Positions 1-6,772 of a DNA stretch of 17,246 bases are shown here, in pieces. Numbering within the stretch: the stretch's first letter is position 1; every line of letters begins with the position of its first letter. The stretch comes from DATLFS01 sp035540935 (GTDB taxonomy: Bacteria > Actinomycetota > CADDZG01 > WHSQ01): positions 1-17,246 of the forward strand of contig DATLFS010000018.1 in NCBI GenBank assembly GCA_035540935.1, read 5' to 3'. Below the pieces are notes generated by a model, which saw only the letters and a program-made list of their open reading frames with translations, had not been told where the DNA came from and made no database searches. The translations under genes were made by a program, and so were the position numbers.

Positions 1-86
1 TCGTTCTCTTGGAGAAGCTGGGGCTGGCGCGGAACGTCAAGCGCGTGACGCCCAAGCAGATCGCGGCGAAGTCGGCGGCGGGCTAG
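1..86 (+). CDS. C-terminal tail of an unidentified protein (5' end outside window)
   Basis: An open frame enters from the left edge and ends at TAG 84-86, giving 27 residues that finish KQIAAKSAAG. The tail is basic and Ala-rich, with Lys/Arg at regular spacing. I do not recognise a family from so little sequence. Its stop overlaps the stop of the convergent YbaK-type gene within the tetranucleotide CTAG at 83-86, so the two genes share termination bases. Codon use is high-GC and like the neighbours. It could also be a chance frame, because only 86 bases are visible. Confidence 0.45.
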   Translation, partial: VLLEKLGLARNVKRVTPKQIAAKSAAG

Positions 87-571
87 CCGGCGAGGTCTTC
101 GACCAGGCGGGCATCCGGCAGCAGTAGCAGCGCCTCCGGAGCGATCTCGATCTTCGACCGTCGCGTCCCGCTTCCGACGATGACGCGGTCGGCTCCGGCG
201 ACCTGCGCGTCGATGAGCAGCGGGATGTCCGGCGCGAGGCCGAACGGAGTGACGCCTCCCAGCTCCATGCCGGTGACCTCGAGCGTCTCCTCCGCTCCCG
301 CGAACGAGACCTTCGGCGCGCCGATCTCGCGGCGCACGACCGTGTTCACGTTGAGTCGCGTCGAGGCGAGTAGTACGCATGCGGCGCGCCGCTTGGGACC
401 GCGCTTGGACGAGACGACGATCGTGTTCGCGCTCGTCTCCAGCGGGCGACCGTAGTGGCGGCAGAAGTCCTCCGTGTCCGCGAACGCGTCGTCGCAGTCC
501 AGGATCTCGTACGGCGCGCCGAGCCTTTCCAGCGCCGCCAGGACCCGCGGGTGAACGCGTTCGTCGATCAA
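83..571 (-). CDS. YbaK/EbsC-type aminoacyl-tRNA deacylase
   Basis: This 162-residue protein has the size and layout of the YbaK/ProX editing domain. An N-terminal segment HPRVLAALERLGAPYEI is followed by a beta-rich core with the conserved lysine at K56 (VSSKRG), the GGVTPFGL loop near 105-112 and a GSGTRRSKIEI segment near 134-143. Family members hydrolyse mischarged tRNAs (Cys- or Ala-tRNA-Pro and relatives) in the cytoplasm. The exact substrate cannot be read from sequence. The start is TTG at 571-569, directly abutting the TAA stop of the upstream DUF4395 gene (TAATTG). No clear Shine-Dalgarno is present, so translation is probably coupled. The two are likely one transcript. The stop overlaps the convergent gene at the left edge. 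Confidence 0.85.
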   Translation of the reverse strand: MIDERVHPRVLAALERLGAPYEILDCDDAFADTEDFCRHYGRPLETSANTIVVSSKRGPKRRAACVLLASTRLNVNTVVRREIGAPKVSFAGAEETLEVTGMELGGVTPFGLAPDIPLLIDAQVAGADRVIVGSGTRRSKIEIAPEALLLLPDARLVEDLAG

Positions 572-1270
572 TTAGGCGAGACGGGCGACGACACGGCCGT
601 CACCCTCCACCGCGACCGCGGTCGGGACGACCGCCACGTGGTACTTGCGCGCGAGGTCGTGGCGCTTCGAGATGTCGACGAGCACGAGCCGCCCCTCCTG
701 CCCCTCGAGGCGGTGCTCCATCTCGCGGCAGCCGGTGCAGAGCGGGTGGGTGAAGCCGACCACCACACGACCGTTCGGTGAGAGCCCGAAGTCGGCGAGG
801 TCGACGTTGTCGAGGTGTCCGGGGCGCACGCCGCGGAGGCGCGCGGCGAGCTTGTACATCTCGCAGCCGGCGCAGAAGCCGGTCGCGGCCGCGAGGAGAG
901 CGAGCGTGGCCACCATCCCGGCGAGGGTCCGTCCGACGCCGATCCACCCGATCGCGTGGGCGAGCGACGCGGCGGTGAGGAAGGACAGGCCGACGATGTT
1001 GGCGAAGCGGACGGGACGTGCGTCCTCCACCTCGCCTTCTCCGAGCCGCGGCTGGACGACCTCGAAGTAGAAGACGCACGGGAGGCAGTAGCGGCGGCCG
1101 AGGACGAGCCCCGCGGCGAGCTGGAGAGCGAGGACCGCCAGCAGGGCCCACCAGCCGGTCAGGAGCGCCAGGAGGCTCACGAGCCCGACCGTCCCCTGCA
1201 GGAAGCGGGGGGCGCGAGCGTCGACCACGTCGGTGTCGCGGTATGGATGGGCGGTCGCGGCGGGGTGCAT
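572..1270 (-). CDS. DUF4395 membrane protein fused to a C-terminal thioredoxin-like domain
   Basis: The protein has 232 residues. Residues 20-60 and 88-130 hold four hydrophobic helices of the DUF4395 type, with two CxxC pairs at membrane edges: C62-C65 (YCLPCVFYF) and C133-C136 (GFCAGCEMY). Residues 165-232 look like a short thioredoxin fold with a third pair, C178-C181 (LCTGC), and a cis-Pro-like P216 in VVPTA. A thiol-disulfide relay across the membrane is the natural inference, but no partner is known. The start at 1270 is chosen because GGAGGAG lies about 3-4 nt upstream and DUF4395 homology begins soon after it. The frame stays open upstream to 1591, but that part is antisense to malQ and is not coding-like. 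It is divergent from malQ and directly followed by the deacylase gene. Confidence 0.85.
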   Translation of the reverse strand: MHPAATAHPYRDTDVVDARAPRFLQGTVGLVSLLALLTGWWALLAVLALQLAAGLVLGRRYCLPCVFYFEVVQPRLGEGEVEDARPVRFANIVGLSFLTAASLAHAIGWIGVGRTLAGMVATLALLAAATGFCAGCEMYKLAARLRGVRPGHLDNVDLADFGLSPNGRVVVGFTHPLCTGCREMEHRLEGQEGRLVLVDISKRHDLARKYHVAVVPTAVAVEGDGRVVARLA

Positions 1271-1399
1271 CGGCTCCTCCGGGGACTTTCTCCTATTCGT
1301 ACCGGAGGAACATATCAAATCGTGGAGCGGCCGCAACCCGCATGAGCCACGGGCGCCGGGGGAGGCTACGCCTCTGCCGTCGGGATCCGAAGGAGGAAC

Positions 1400-3211
1400 G
1401 TGACCGATCCCCGCACCTGGGGCATCGACGAGGGCTATTACGACGCCTCGAGCGTGTGGCGAGACGCCCCGCCGGAGACCCTGAAGGCCCTGCTCGAAGC
1501 GATGGGGGCCGAGGGCGCGCCCCCGACGCCCGGCGCGATCGTGCTCCGGGCGGGAGCGCCGTACCGGCACCCGCGCCCCTTCACCCTGCATCTCGAGGAC
1601 GGCGGGGAAGAGTCCTCAGACGTCCGCCTCCCGCGGGACGTCCCGCTCGGGTACCACCGCCTCGTCGACGACGAGGGGGAGACGCCGCTGATCGTCTCGC
1701 CCGGCCTCTGTCACCTGCCCGAAGGCTTGCGCGGCTGGGGGTGGGCGGTGCAGAGCTATGCGCTCCGGTCGGGGTCGTCGTGGGGCCTCGGAGACCTCGC
1801 CGACCTCCGTCGCTTCGGCGGCTGGGCGAGGGATCTCGGCGCTGCCTTCGCGCTCGTCAACCCGCTCCACGCGTTGCCGCCGGGAGCGGCCAGCCCTTAC
1901 TACCCGTCGAGCCGGTGCTTCCGCGACCCGATCCATCTGCGGCCCGACGAGCTTCCCGGCGCCGACGAAGAGGTCGCGCACCTAGCCTCCCGGGCGCGGG
2001 CTCTCAACGAGCGGCACCCGATCGACCGTGACGCCGCCCGCGCGCTGAAAGAGCAGGCCTTCGCCATTGCTTTCCGGAACTTCACCGGCGAGCCGGCGTT
2101 CGACCGCTACCGCCAGGAAGGGTCGGAGTCATTGCGGCGCTTCGCGACGTACGTCGCCCTCTCCCGCCGTCACGGCTCCGACTGGCACGACTGGCCCGAG
2201 GAGCTGCGCCATCCGCGCCGCGGCGCCGTGCGCGAGTTCGCCGCCGCGCACCAGGACGAGATCGCTCGGGAGGAGTGGCTGCAGTGGCAGATCGCCGAGC
2301 AGCTACGGCGCGCCGACGCGGAGATCGACGTCGTCCACGATCTCGCGGTCGGGATCGACCCCGGCGGCGCCGATGCCTGGGTGTGGCAGGACGTCATCAC
2401 CCCCGGCGTGACCGTCGGTGCGCCGCCGGACGACTTCAACCTCGGGGGACAGGGTTGGGGGCTCGCGGCGTGGGACCCGCACCGACTGCGCGCCTCCGGC
2501 TACGGCGCGTTCATCGACACGGTGAGGAGCGCACTGTCGGCCGGCGGAGGTCTTCGCTACGACCATGTGATGGGGCTCTTCCGTCTCTTCTGGATCCCCC
2601 CGGGCGCGGGACCGGCGGAGGGAACGTACGTCCGCTACCCCGCGTCCGACCTGCTCGACATCCTGGCGCTCGAAAGCCATCGCGCCGAAGCGTTCGTCGT
2701 GGGTGAGGACCTCGGCACGGTCGAGGAGGGCGTGCGCGAGGAGCTGGCGCGGCGGAAGATCATGACCTACCGGCTCCTGTGGTTCGAAGAGGGGGAGCCC
2801 GAGGACATGCCGGAGGACGCGCTCGCCACCGTGACCAACCACGATCTGCCGACGATCGCCGGCGTGTGGAGCGGGACCGACCTCGAGGATCAACGGCGCG
2901 CCGGGGTCGCCCCGAACGAAGCGGGCGACGCGCGCCTGCGCGACTCCCTAGCGGCCTGGGGAGGCGGCGAGGACGCTCCCGTCGAGGACGTGGTCGACGC
3001 GGCTTACTGGCTCCTCGCCCGCACACCGGCGCGCCTCAAGACGGCGCTGCTCGAAGACGCGCTCGGCGCGCCGGAGCGAGTGAACCTGCCGGGAACCTCG
3101 GACGCGCAGAGGCCCAACTGGTCGATCCCGCTCCCGCTCCCCCTCGAGGAGATCGAGACGCACCCCGGTCCTCGGCGCATCGCGGAGATCCTGGAGCGGC
3201 GCGTACACTGA
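1400..3211 (+). CDS. malQ: 4-alpha-glucanotransferase (amylomaltase, GH77)
   Basis: The enzyme moves alpha-1,4-glucan segments between maltodextrins in the cytoplasm (glycogen and maltose metabolism). It has 603 residues: an N-terminal extension of about 110 residues, then the GH77 barrel. The barrel starts with WGLGDLADL (128-136) and SPYYPSSR (165-172). The catalytic triad is visible as nucleophile D388 in LRYDHVMG, acid/base E436 in VVGEDLG and D482 in TNHDLPT, with spacings like Thermus amylomaltase. Length lies between the Thermus (about 500) and E. coli (about 690) forms. The start is GTG 1400 with AGGAGG at 1391-1396, an unusually short 3-nt spacing. It is monocistronic on the evidence of the terminator at 3216-3240. 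It is divergent from the DUF4395 gene across 129 bp, in which I see only a short GAGGC-TAC-GCCTC repeat (1362-1374). Confidence 0.95.
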   Translation: MTDPRTWGIDEGYYDASSVWRDAPPETLKALLEAMGAEGAPPTPGAIVLRAGAPYRHPRPFTLHLEDGGEESSDVRLPRDVPLGYHRLVDDEGETPLIVSPGLCHLPEGLRGWGWAVQSYALRSGSSWGLGDLADLRRFGGWARDLGAAFALVNPLHALPPGAASPYYPSSRCFRDPIHLRPDELPGADEEVAHLASRARALNERHPIDRDAARALKEQAFAIAFRNFTGEPAFDRYRQEGSESLRRFATYVALSRRHGSDWHDWPEELRHPRRGAVREFAAAHQDEIAREEWLQWQIAEQLRRADAEIDVVHDLAVGIDPGGADAWVWQDVITPGVTVGAPPDDFNLGGQGWGLAAWDPHRLRASGYGAFIDTVRSALSAGGGLRYDHVMGLFRLFWIPPGAGPAEGTYVRYPASDLLDILALESHRAEAFVVGEDLGTVEEGVREELARRKIMTYRLLWFEEGEPEDMPEDALATVTNHDLPTIAGVWSGTDLEDQRRAGVAPNEAGDARLRDSLAAWGGGEDAPVEDVVDAAYWLLARTPARLKTALLEDALGAPERVNLPGTSDAQRPNWSIPLPLPLEEIETHPGPRRIAEILERRVH

Positions 3212-3215
3212 CCGT

Positions 3216-3240
3216 CCGGCGGCCGGGTGCCGCCGGTTTT
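3216..3240 (+). terminator. Intrinsic terminator after malQ
   Basis: A perfect 8-bp stem CCGGCGGC/GCCGCCGG (3216-3223 and 3229-3236) with a 5-nt loop is followed directly by TTTT (3237-3240). It begins 4 nt after the malQ stop and lies upstream of the bpa ribosome binding site, so it separates the two transcripts. Confidence 0.8.
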
Positions 3241-3272
3241 CGTTCGCCGAGCGCGGAGAGGATGTTCGGATC

Positions 3273-3752
3273 GTGCAGGAACCGCGAGGAGAGCAAGAGG
3301 TCATCGTCGTTCCGCCCGGCGCCGAGGCTCCCCCGGAGCAGAAGGAAGAAGGCGACCGGGGCGAATCGGTCCAGCATCCAGCGAAGGTGATGCGGATCGG
3401 CTCGATGGTTCGCCAGCTCCTCGACGAGGTGAAGGCCGCTCCGCTCGACGACGCCAGCCGCAGCCGGCTGCGAGAGGTCTACGAGACGAGCGTTGAGGAG
3501 CTCGGCGAGGTCCTCTCTCCCGACCTCAAAGAGGAGCTCGCCCGCCTCAGCCTTCCGTTCGACGACGCGGGCGTTCCGAGCGACGCGGAGTTGCGCGTCG
3601 CGCACGCGCAGCTGGTCGGATGGCTCGAGGGGTTGTTCCACGGCATCCAGGCGATGATGTTCGCCCAGCAGATGCAGCAGCAAGCGCAGCTCGAGGAGCG
3701 ACGGCGGGGTCTGCCGCGGGGCGACCAGCCGGGGAGCGGGACCTACCTCTAG
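3273..3752 (+). CDS. bpa: Bacterial proteasome activator Bpa (PafE)
   Basis: Bpa forms ring-shaped oligomers that dock on the 20S proteasome and open its gate without ATP. The protein has 159 residues. A variable acidic N-terminus (1-33) is followed by the conserved helical core from QHPAKVMRIG (34-43) through AAPLDDASR (55-63), LVGWLEGLFHGIQ (114-126) and a Gln-rich AQQMQQQAQ helix. It ends in GTYL, matching the C-terminal GQYL docking motif of mycobacterial Bpa (HbYX-like). The start is GTG 3273 with GGAGAGG at 3255-3261, a slightly long 11-nt spacing. The nearby ATG 3262 is out of frame. The gene implies that prcA/prcB exist elsewhere in the genome. Its TAG stop (3750-3752) directly abuts the stop of the convergent acyltransferase gene. 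Confidence 0.93.
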   Translation: MQEPRGEQEVIVVPPGAEAPPEQKEEGDRGESVQHPAKVMRIGSMVRQLLDEVKAAPLDDASRSRLREVYETSVEELGEVLSPDLKEELARLSLPFDDAGVPSDAELRVAHAQLVGWLEGLFHGIQAMMFAQQMQQQAQLEERRRGLPRGDQPGSGTYL

Positions 3753-4979
3753 TCAGCTCCAGGCCGCCACGACGCGCGCCAGCCCAACGAAGAACGCGGC
3801 CGCGTAGAGCGCGAGCGCGAGGCCGTAGAGGCGGTCGAGGAGCCGCCGGCAGATGATGCCGCCGAGCGCGAACAGGAGCGCCACGACCAAGATGCGTGCG
3901 CCGCGAGCCGCGGCCGTAGTCGTTAGGAATGGAAGCAGGTCCGCGACGGGCGCCGCCTGCAGCGCGAAGACCTTGTAGGGGATCCCAGACAGTGGTTGCT
4001 CCCACAGCGCGGCCGCGCCCTCCCGGGCGAGCAGTCCGCCGGCCTCGTCGACCATGCGGGACGTCACCAGCGGCGCCACCGAGAGCAGCTCCGGCCCGAC
4101 CAGGTAGGAGACCGCGCCTCCCGTCACGCTGCCGGCCGTTGCTGCGAGGACGAGGGGAAGAGCGCGCGCCGGACATGCGAGCGCAAGCGGGGCGACGAAG
4201 AAGTCGGGGACGATGGGGAACCAGATGGCCTCGGCGATCCCCCATAGAGCAGCGACCACCAGCGCGGCGCGCGACCTTGCGAAGGTGCGGACGCAGCGGT
4301 AGAGGGTCGGCACGGGATCGGGAAGGTCGGCGCGCTCCTGCAACGCGGCTATCTCCGCCTCGAGCCTGCGCGCGACCGCGTCCGGGTCTGCGTCCGGCGC
4401 GAAATGGATCGGCGCGCCGAAGATGACCGTGGCGGGCGCGCGTCGAGGGAAGCGGCGCCCCTTGGGGAGGATGGCGGCGGGACCTTTGATCGCCACCGGC
4501 ACGACCGGCGCGCCGCTCCGCGCGAGGTGACCGACGCCGGGCTTGAAGCGACCCATGCGGCCGTCGCGGGCGCGGGTCCCCTCGGGGAACAGCAATACCG
4601 AGCGTCCCGAGCGCAGCATCTCGCCGGCTCGTCGTAGCCCGTCGGAGCCCTTGCGGGGGAAGGCGAACGCGCCCACCAGCAGGCGAACCAGCGTCCCGCG
4701 CGCACGTGAGGCGAAGAAGTAGTCCGCCGCGGCCGCCGGCGCAAGATCGGCGCGCACACGGCGGGGAAGAGCGGCCAGGACCAGACCGGTGTCGGCGTGG
4801 CTCGTGTGGTTGGCGACGAAGATCGCGGGAGCGTCACCGACCGGCGCGCCGATCACGCGCAGGGGCCGGCAGAACCACTTGACCAGGGGAACGAGGAGGA
4901 CGGCTTGGAAGACCGTGCGGACGATGCGCTCGATGTCGTTGCCGAGCGATCGTCCGCGCAGCCTGCTCGCGAGCATCAT
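3753..4979 (-). CDS. PlsC-type 1-acylglycerol-3-phosphate acyltransferase fused to a DedA/VTT-like membrane domain
   Basis: The protein has 408 residues in two parts. Residues 1-230 are a PlsC/LPLAT acyltransferase, which adds an acyl chain to lysophosphatidate or a related lipid: HX4D motif at H58-D63 (NHTSHAD), substrate motif FPEGTR at 131-136, and VVPVAIKG at 159-166. Residues 240-408 are hydrophobic with several membrane segments, including AEAIWFPIVPDFFVAPL, TAGSVTGGAVSYLVG and GIPYKVFALQAAP. This resembles the SNARE-associated/DedA/YqaA (VTT) family of lipid transporters or scramblases. The start is ATG 4979-4977, overlapping the TGA of the upstream cdsA gene (ATGA); a second ATG follows at 4976. 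It is the last gene of a four-gene operon. The VTT assignment is by motif impression and is less certain than the acyltransferase call. Confidence 0.85.
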   Translation of the reverse strand: MMLASRLRGRSLGNDIERIVRTVFQAVLLVPLVKWFCRPLRVIGAPVGDAPAIFVANHTSHADTGLVLAALPRRVRADLAPAAAADYFFASRARGTLVRLLVGAFAFPRKGSDGLRRAGEMLRSGRSVLLFPEGTRARDGRMGRFKPGVGHLARSGAPVVPVAIKGPAAILPKGRRFPRRAPATVIFGAPIHFAPDADPDAVARRLEAEIAALQERADLPDPVPTLYRCVRTFARSRAALVVAALWGIAEAIWFPIVPDFFVAPLALACPARALPLVLAATAGSVTGGAVSYLVGPELLSVAPLVTSRMVDEAGGLLAREGAAALWEQPLSGIPYKVFALQAAPVADLLPFLTTTAAARGARILVVALLFALGGIICRRLLDRLYGLALALYAAAFFVGLARVVAAWS

Positions 4980-5872
4980 CGGAAGATCACCAGCGCCGTG
5001 TAAGCGAGCGGGAGGACCACCAGCAGTGAGTCGATGCGGTCCAGCAGACCGCCGAATCCGGGGAGCGCGGTGCCGGCGTCCTTCACGCCGAACTGTCGCT
5101 TGAGCAGCGACTCCACGAGATCGCCCCACACGCTTCCGGCGGCGACGAGCAGGGGAAGGCTCCAGAGGACGCCGGCGGGTATCGCGTCCGGGAGCGCGAA
5201 CGACATCAGTGCGAATCCCGCGTAGGCGCCGATCACGTTCCCGATCACGCCCTCGACGGTCTTGTTCGGGCTCAGCCGCGGGGCGAGGGGATGGCGCCCG
5301 AACATCTTCCCGAAGACGAACGCCCACACGTCGCTCGCGGCGACCGAGACACCCAGCGCGAGCAGGACGCCCCGTCCGCCGGGGACGTGCTCGCGCACGA
5401 GGAGGAAGTAGGCGAGGAGCCAGGGGATGTACGCGAAGCCGAGTCCGGCGTAGGCGAGGTCGCGGATGCCTCGGCCGGTGTCCTGACGGAGGAGAGGCGG
5501 GATCGTCGCGAGCACCATGAGGAGCGGAGGCATGGCGCGCCATGCGGTAAGCGACCATACGGCCACGGGTGCGCTGATCGCTCCGGCGGCGTAGAGCGGC
5601 AGACGGTAGGCGCGTGGGATACCGGTGAGGTGCGAGTACTCGCGCAGCGCCTGGAGCGACAGCGCCGTGACGAAGACGGCGGCGAACGCTACCGGTCCGA
5701 GGGCGGCTGCGACGAAGAGCGGAGCGGCGAGAGCCCACGTTCGCCACCGCAGGAACAGCGTGCGGTCGAAGAGCTCACGAAGGTGCCGTCTCTCCGCGGC
5801 GACGATCACGGTCAATCCGCCTGCGAGGGCGAGTGAGATGCGAAGCGCGGCCGGGGCCAGCAGCTCGTTCAT
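4976..5872 (-). CDS. cdsA: Phosphatidate cytidylyltransferase (CDP-DAG synthase), YnbB-like subfamily
   Basis: The protein has 298 residues with about eight membrane segments. It should make CDP-diacylglycerol from CTP and phosphatidic acid at the membrane. Family motifs are SDVWAFVFGKMFGRHPLAP (180-198), SPNKTVEG (201-208) and the C-terminal signature SLLKRQFGVKD...LPGFGGLLDRID (255-281). The usual HGG in that signature is FGG here (F273). The N-terminal stretch LRWRTW...LSLQALREY (41-79) resembles E. coli YnbB more than housekeeping CdsA, which fits the YnbA-like gene directly upstream. The start is ATG 5872, overlapping the TGA of that gene (ATGA). The frame continues upstream to 5983, but only antisense-like Arg-rich sequence is there. 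A second, housekeeping cdsA is likely elsewhere (inference). Confidence 0.88.
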   Translation of the reverse strand: MNELLAPAALRISLALAGGLTVIVAAERRHLRELFDRTLFLRWRTWALAAPLFVAAALGPVAFAAVFVTALSLQALREYSHLTGIPRAYRLPLYAAGAISAPVAVWSLTAWRAMPPLLMVLATIPPLLRQDTGRGIRDLAYAGLGFAYIPWLLAYFLLVREHVPGGRGVLLALGVSVAASDVWAFVFGKMFGRHPLAPRLSPNKTVEGVIGNVIGAYAGFALMSFALPDAIPAGVLWSLPLLVAAGSVWGDLVESLLKRQFGVKDAGTALPGFGGLLDRIDSLLVVLPLAYTALVIFR

Positions 5873-6471
5873 CGTGTTTCTCCGAGCGTGGTGACGAGCA
5901 CCCGGGTCCGGACGGCCACGGTGACGAGGGCGCCTGCGATGATGACCACGAGAGCGACGTGGAAGACGCGCGGCCCGGCCCACGGGGCGACGCCGGCGGC
6001 GACCGCGAGGACGGCGATGCGATCCGCCTTACCCATCGGGCCGCCCGTCGAGCGTGAGCCGGTCAATGCCTGGCTGAGCACGCCCGACCACGAGCACAGG
6101 AAGGCGGCCGCCACCGCGGCCGCCGCCAGGCCGGCACCCGCGATGATCCCGGTCGCACCGATCATGACGGCGTCGCCGTAGCGGTCGGCCGCCTCGTTGA
6201 GGACCGCCCCCGCCGGTCGGGAGACGCCGGTGCGGCGGGCGAGCGAGCCGTCGAGCGCGTTGCACGCGAGACGCAAGAGCGCGAATGGGGGAACCAGCAA
6301 CCAGATCCGGTCGTCGATGCGACCGGCGACGACCGCGGCAGCGGCGAGGGAAGCGACGACGACGCCGGTCAGCGTGACGGTGTCGGGAGAGACGCGGCGG
6401 GCCGCCAGCACGTCCTCGGCGCGCCGCAGCCGTGTCACGAACCACGGCTTGATCGCATAGAGGCCCGGCAT
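5869..6471 (-). CDS. CDP-alcohol phosphatidyltransferase, YnbA-like
   Basis: The protein has 200 residues with about six membrane helices. The family swaps the CMP of a CDP-alcohol lipid for another alcohol headgroup. The motif is N71-xx-D74-G75-xx-A78-R79-x8-G88-xxx-N92-xxx-D96. The first and third canonical Asp are Asn, as I recall for the E. coli YnbA subfamily (NALDGMLAR...LNE). Further YnbA-like marks are LYAIKPWF at the N-terminus and GGPMGKADR at 143-151. The acceptor alcohol is unknown. The start ATG 6471-6469 shares one base with the TGA of the preceding small gene (TGATG), and its own stop overlaps the cdsA start. It is the second gene of the operon. Confidence 0.85.
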   Translation of the reverse strand: MPGLYAIKPWFVTRLRRAEDVLAARRVSPDTVTLTGVVVASLAAAAVVAGRIDDRIWLLVPPFALLRLACNALDGSLARRTGVSRPAGAVLNEAADRYGDAVMIGATGIIAGAGLAAAAVAAAFLCSWSGVLSQALTGSRSTGGPMGKADRIAVLAVAAGVAPWAGPRVFHVALVVIIAGALVTVAVRTRVLVTTLGETR

Positions 6472-6671
6472 CAGAAGCCGCTCGACATCGAGAAGGCGGC
6501 GATGAACAGCAAGATGAAGCAGAGGTATGCGACGGCTACGACTCCGACCGCCACGAGACCGAACCTGAGAGCGCGCTTCCGAAGCACGGTGCCCCCTTTC
6601 TGCGCCGGAAGGCGGCGGTGAGCCCAGAGGAGCACCGCGGCCAGACCGGCAAGAGTCGCCATAACGAACAT
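6471..6671 (-). CDS. Small two-helix membrane protein of unknown function
   Basis: The protein has 66 residues and two hydrophobic segments (about 2-17 and 37-60) separated by a basic stretch RRLPAQKGGTVLRKRALRF. No family is recognised. It is supported as a gene by the one-base overlap of its TGA with the ATG of the YnbA-like gene and by the overlapping junctions of the whole operon. The start is either ATG 6671 or ATG 6662 (MATLAG). The only Shine-Dalgarno-like run, GAGG at 6677-6674, is too close to the first ATG and rather far (11 nt) from the second, so the choice is open. It may tune or anchor the lipid enzymes, but that is speculation. Confidence 0.55.
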   Translation of the reverse strand: MFVMATLAGLAAVLLWAHRRLPAQKGGTVLRKRALRFGLVAVGVVAVAYLCFILLFIAAFSMSSGF

Positions 6672-6730
6672 GGCCTCAGCGTGGCGACCTGGGGGCGCGC
6701 CGAACAGACGACGTATGGCTCAGATCGGGG

Positions 6731-6758
6731 GGAGAAAGCACCCAGATATCTCTGGGTG
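6731..6758 (-). terminator. Inverted repeat between two leftward operons; probable terminator of the response-regulator operon
   Basis: CACCCAGA (6739-6746) and TCTGGGTG (6751-6758) form a perfect 8-bp stem with a 4-nt loop. On the minus strand it lies about 15 nt after the response-regulator stop and is followed by CTTTCT, a weak T-rich tract. An overlapping 8-bp palindrome AGATATCT (6744-6751) makes an operator for the downstream lipid operon an alternative. Confidence 0.5.
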
Positions 6759-6772
6759 ATTCCGCCCGGCTA

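Noticed and set aside
1362..1374. GAGGC-TAC-GCCTC repeat upstream of malQ as an operator
   Set aside because: Five base pairs with a 3-nt gap is common by chance at this base composition.
4980..5747. Upstream extension of the acyltransferase frame through cdsA
   Set aside because: It is Arg/Pro-rich and lies in another frame of a well-recognised CDP-DAG synthase; the ATGA junction marks the true start.
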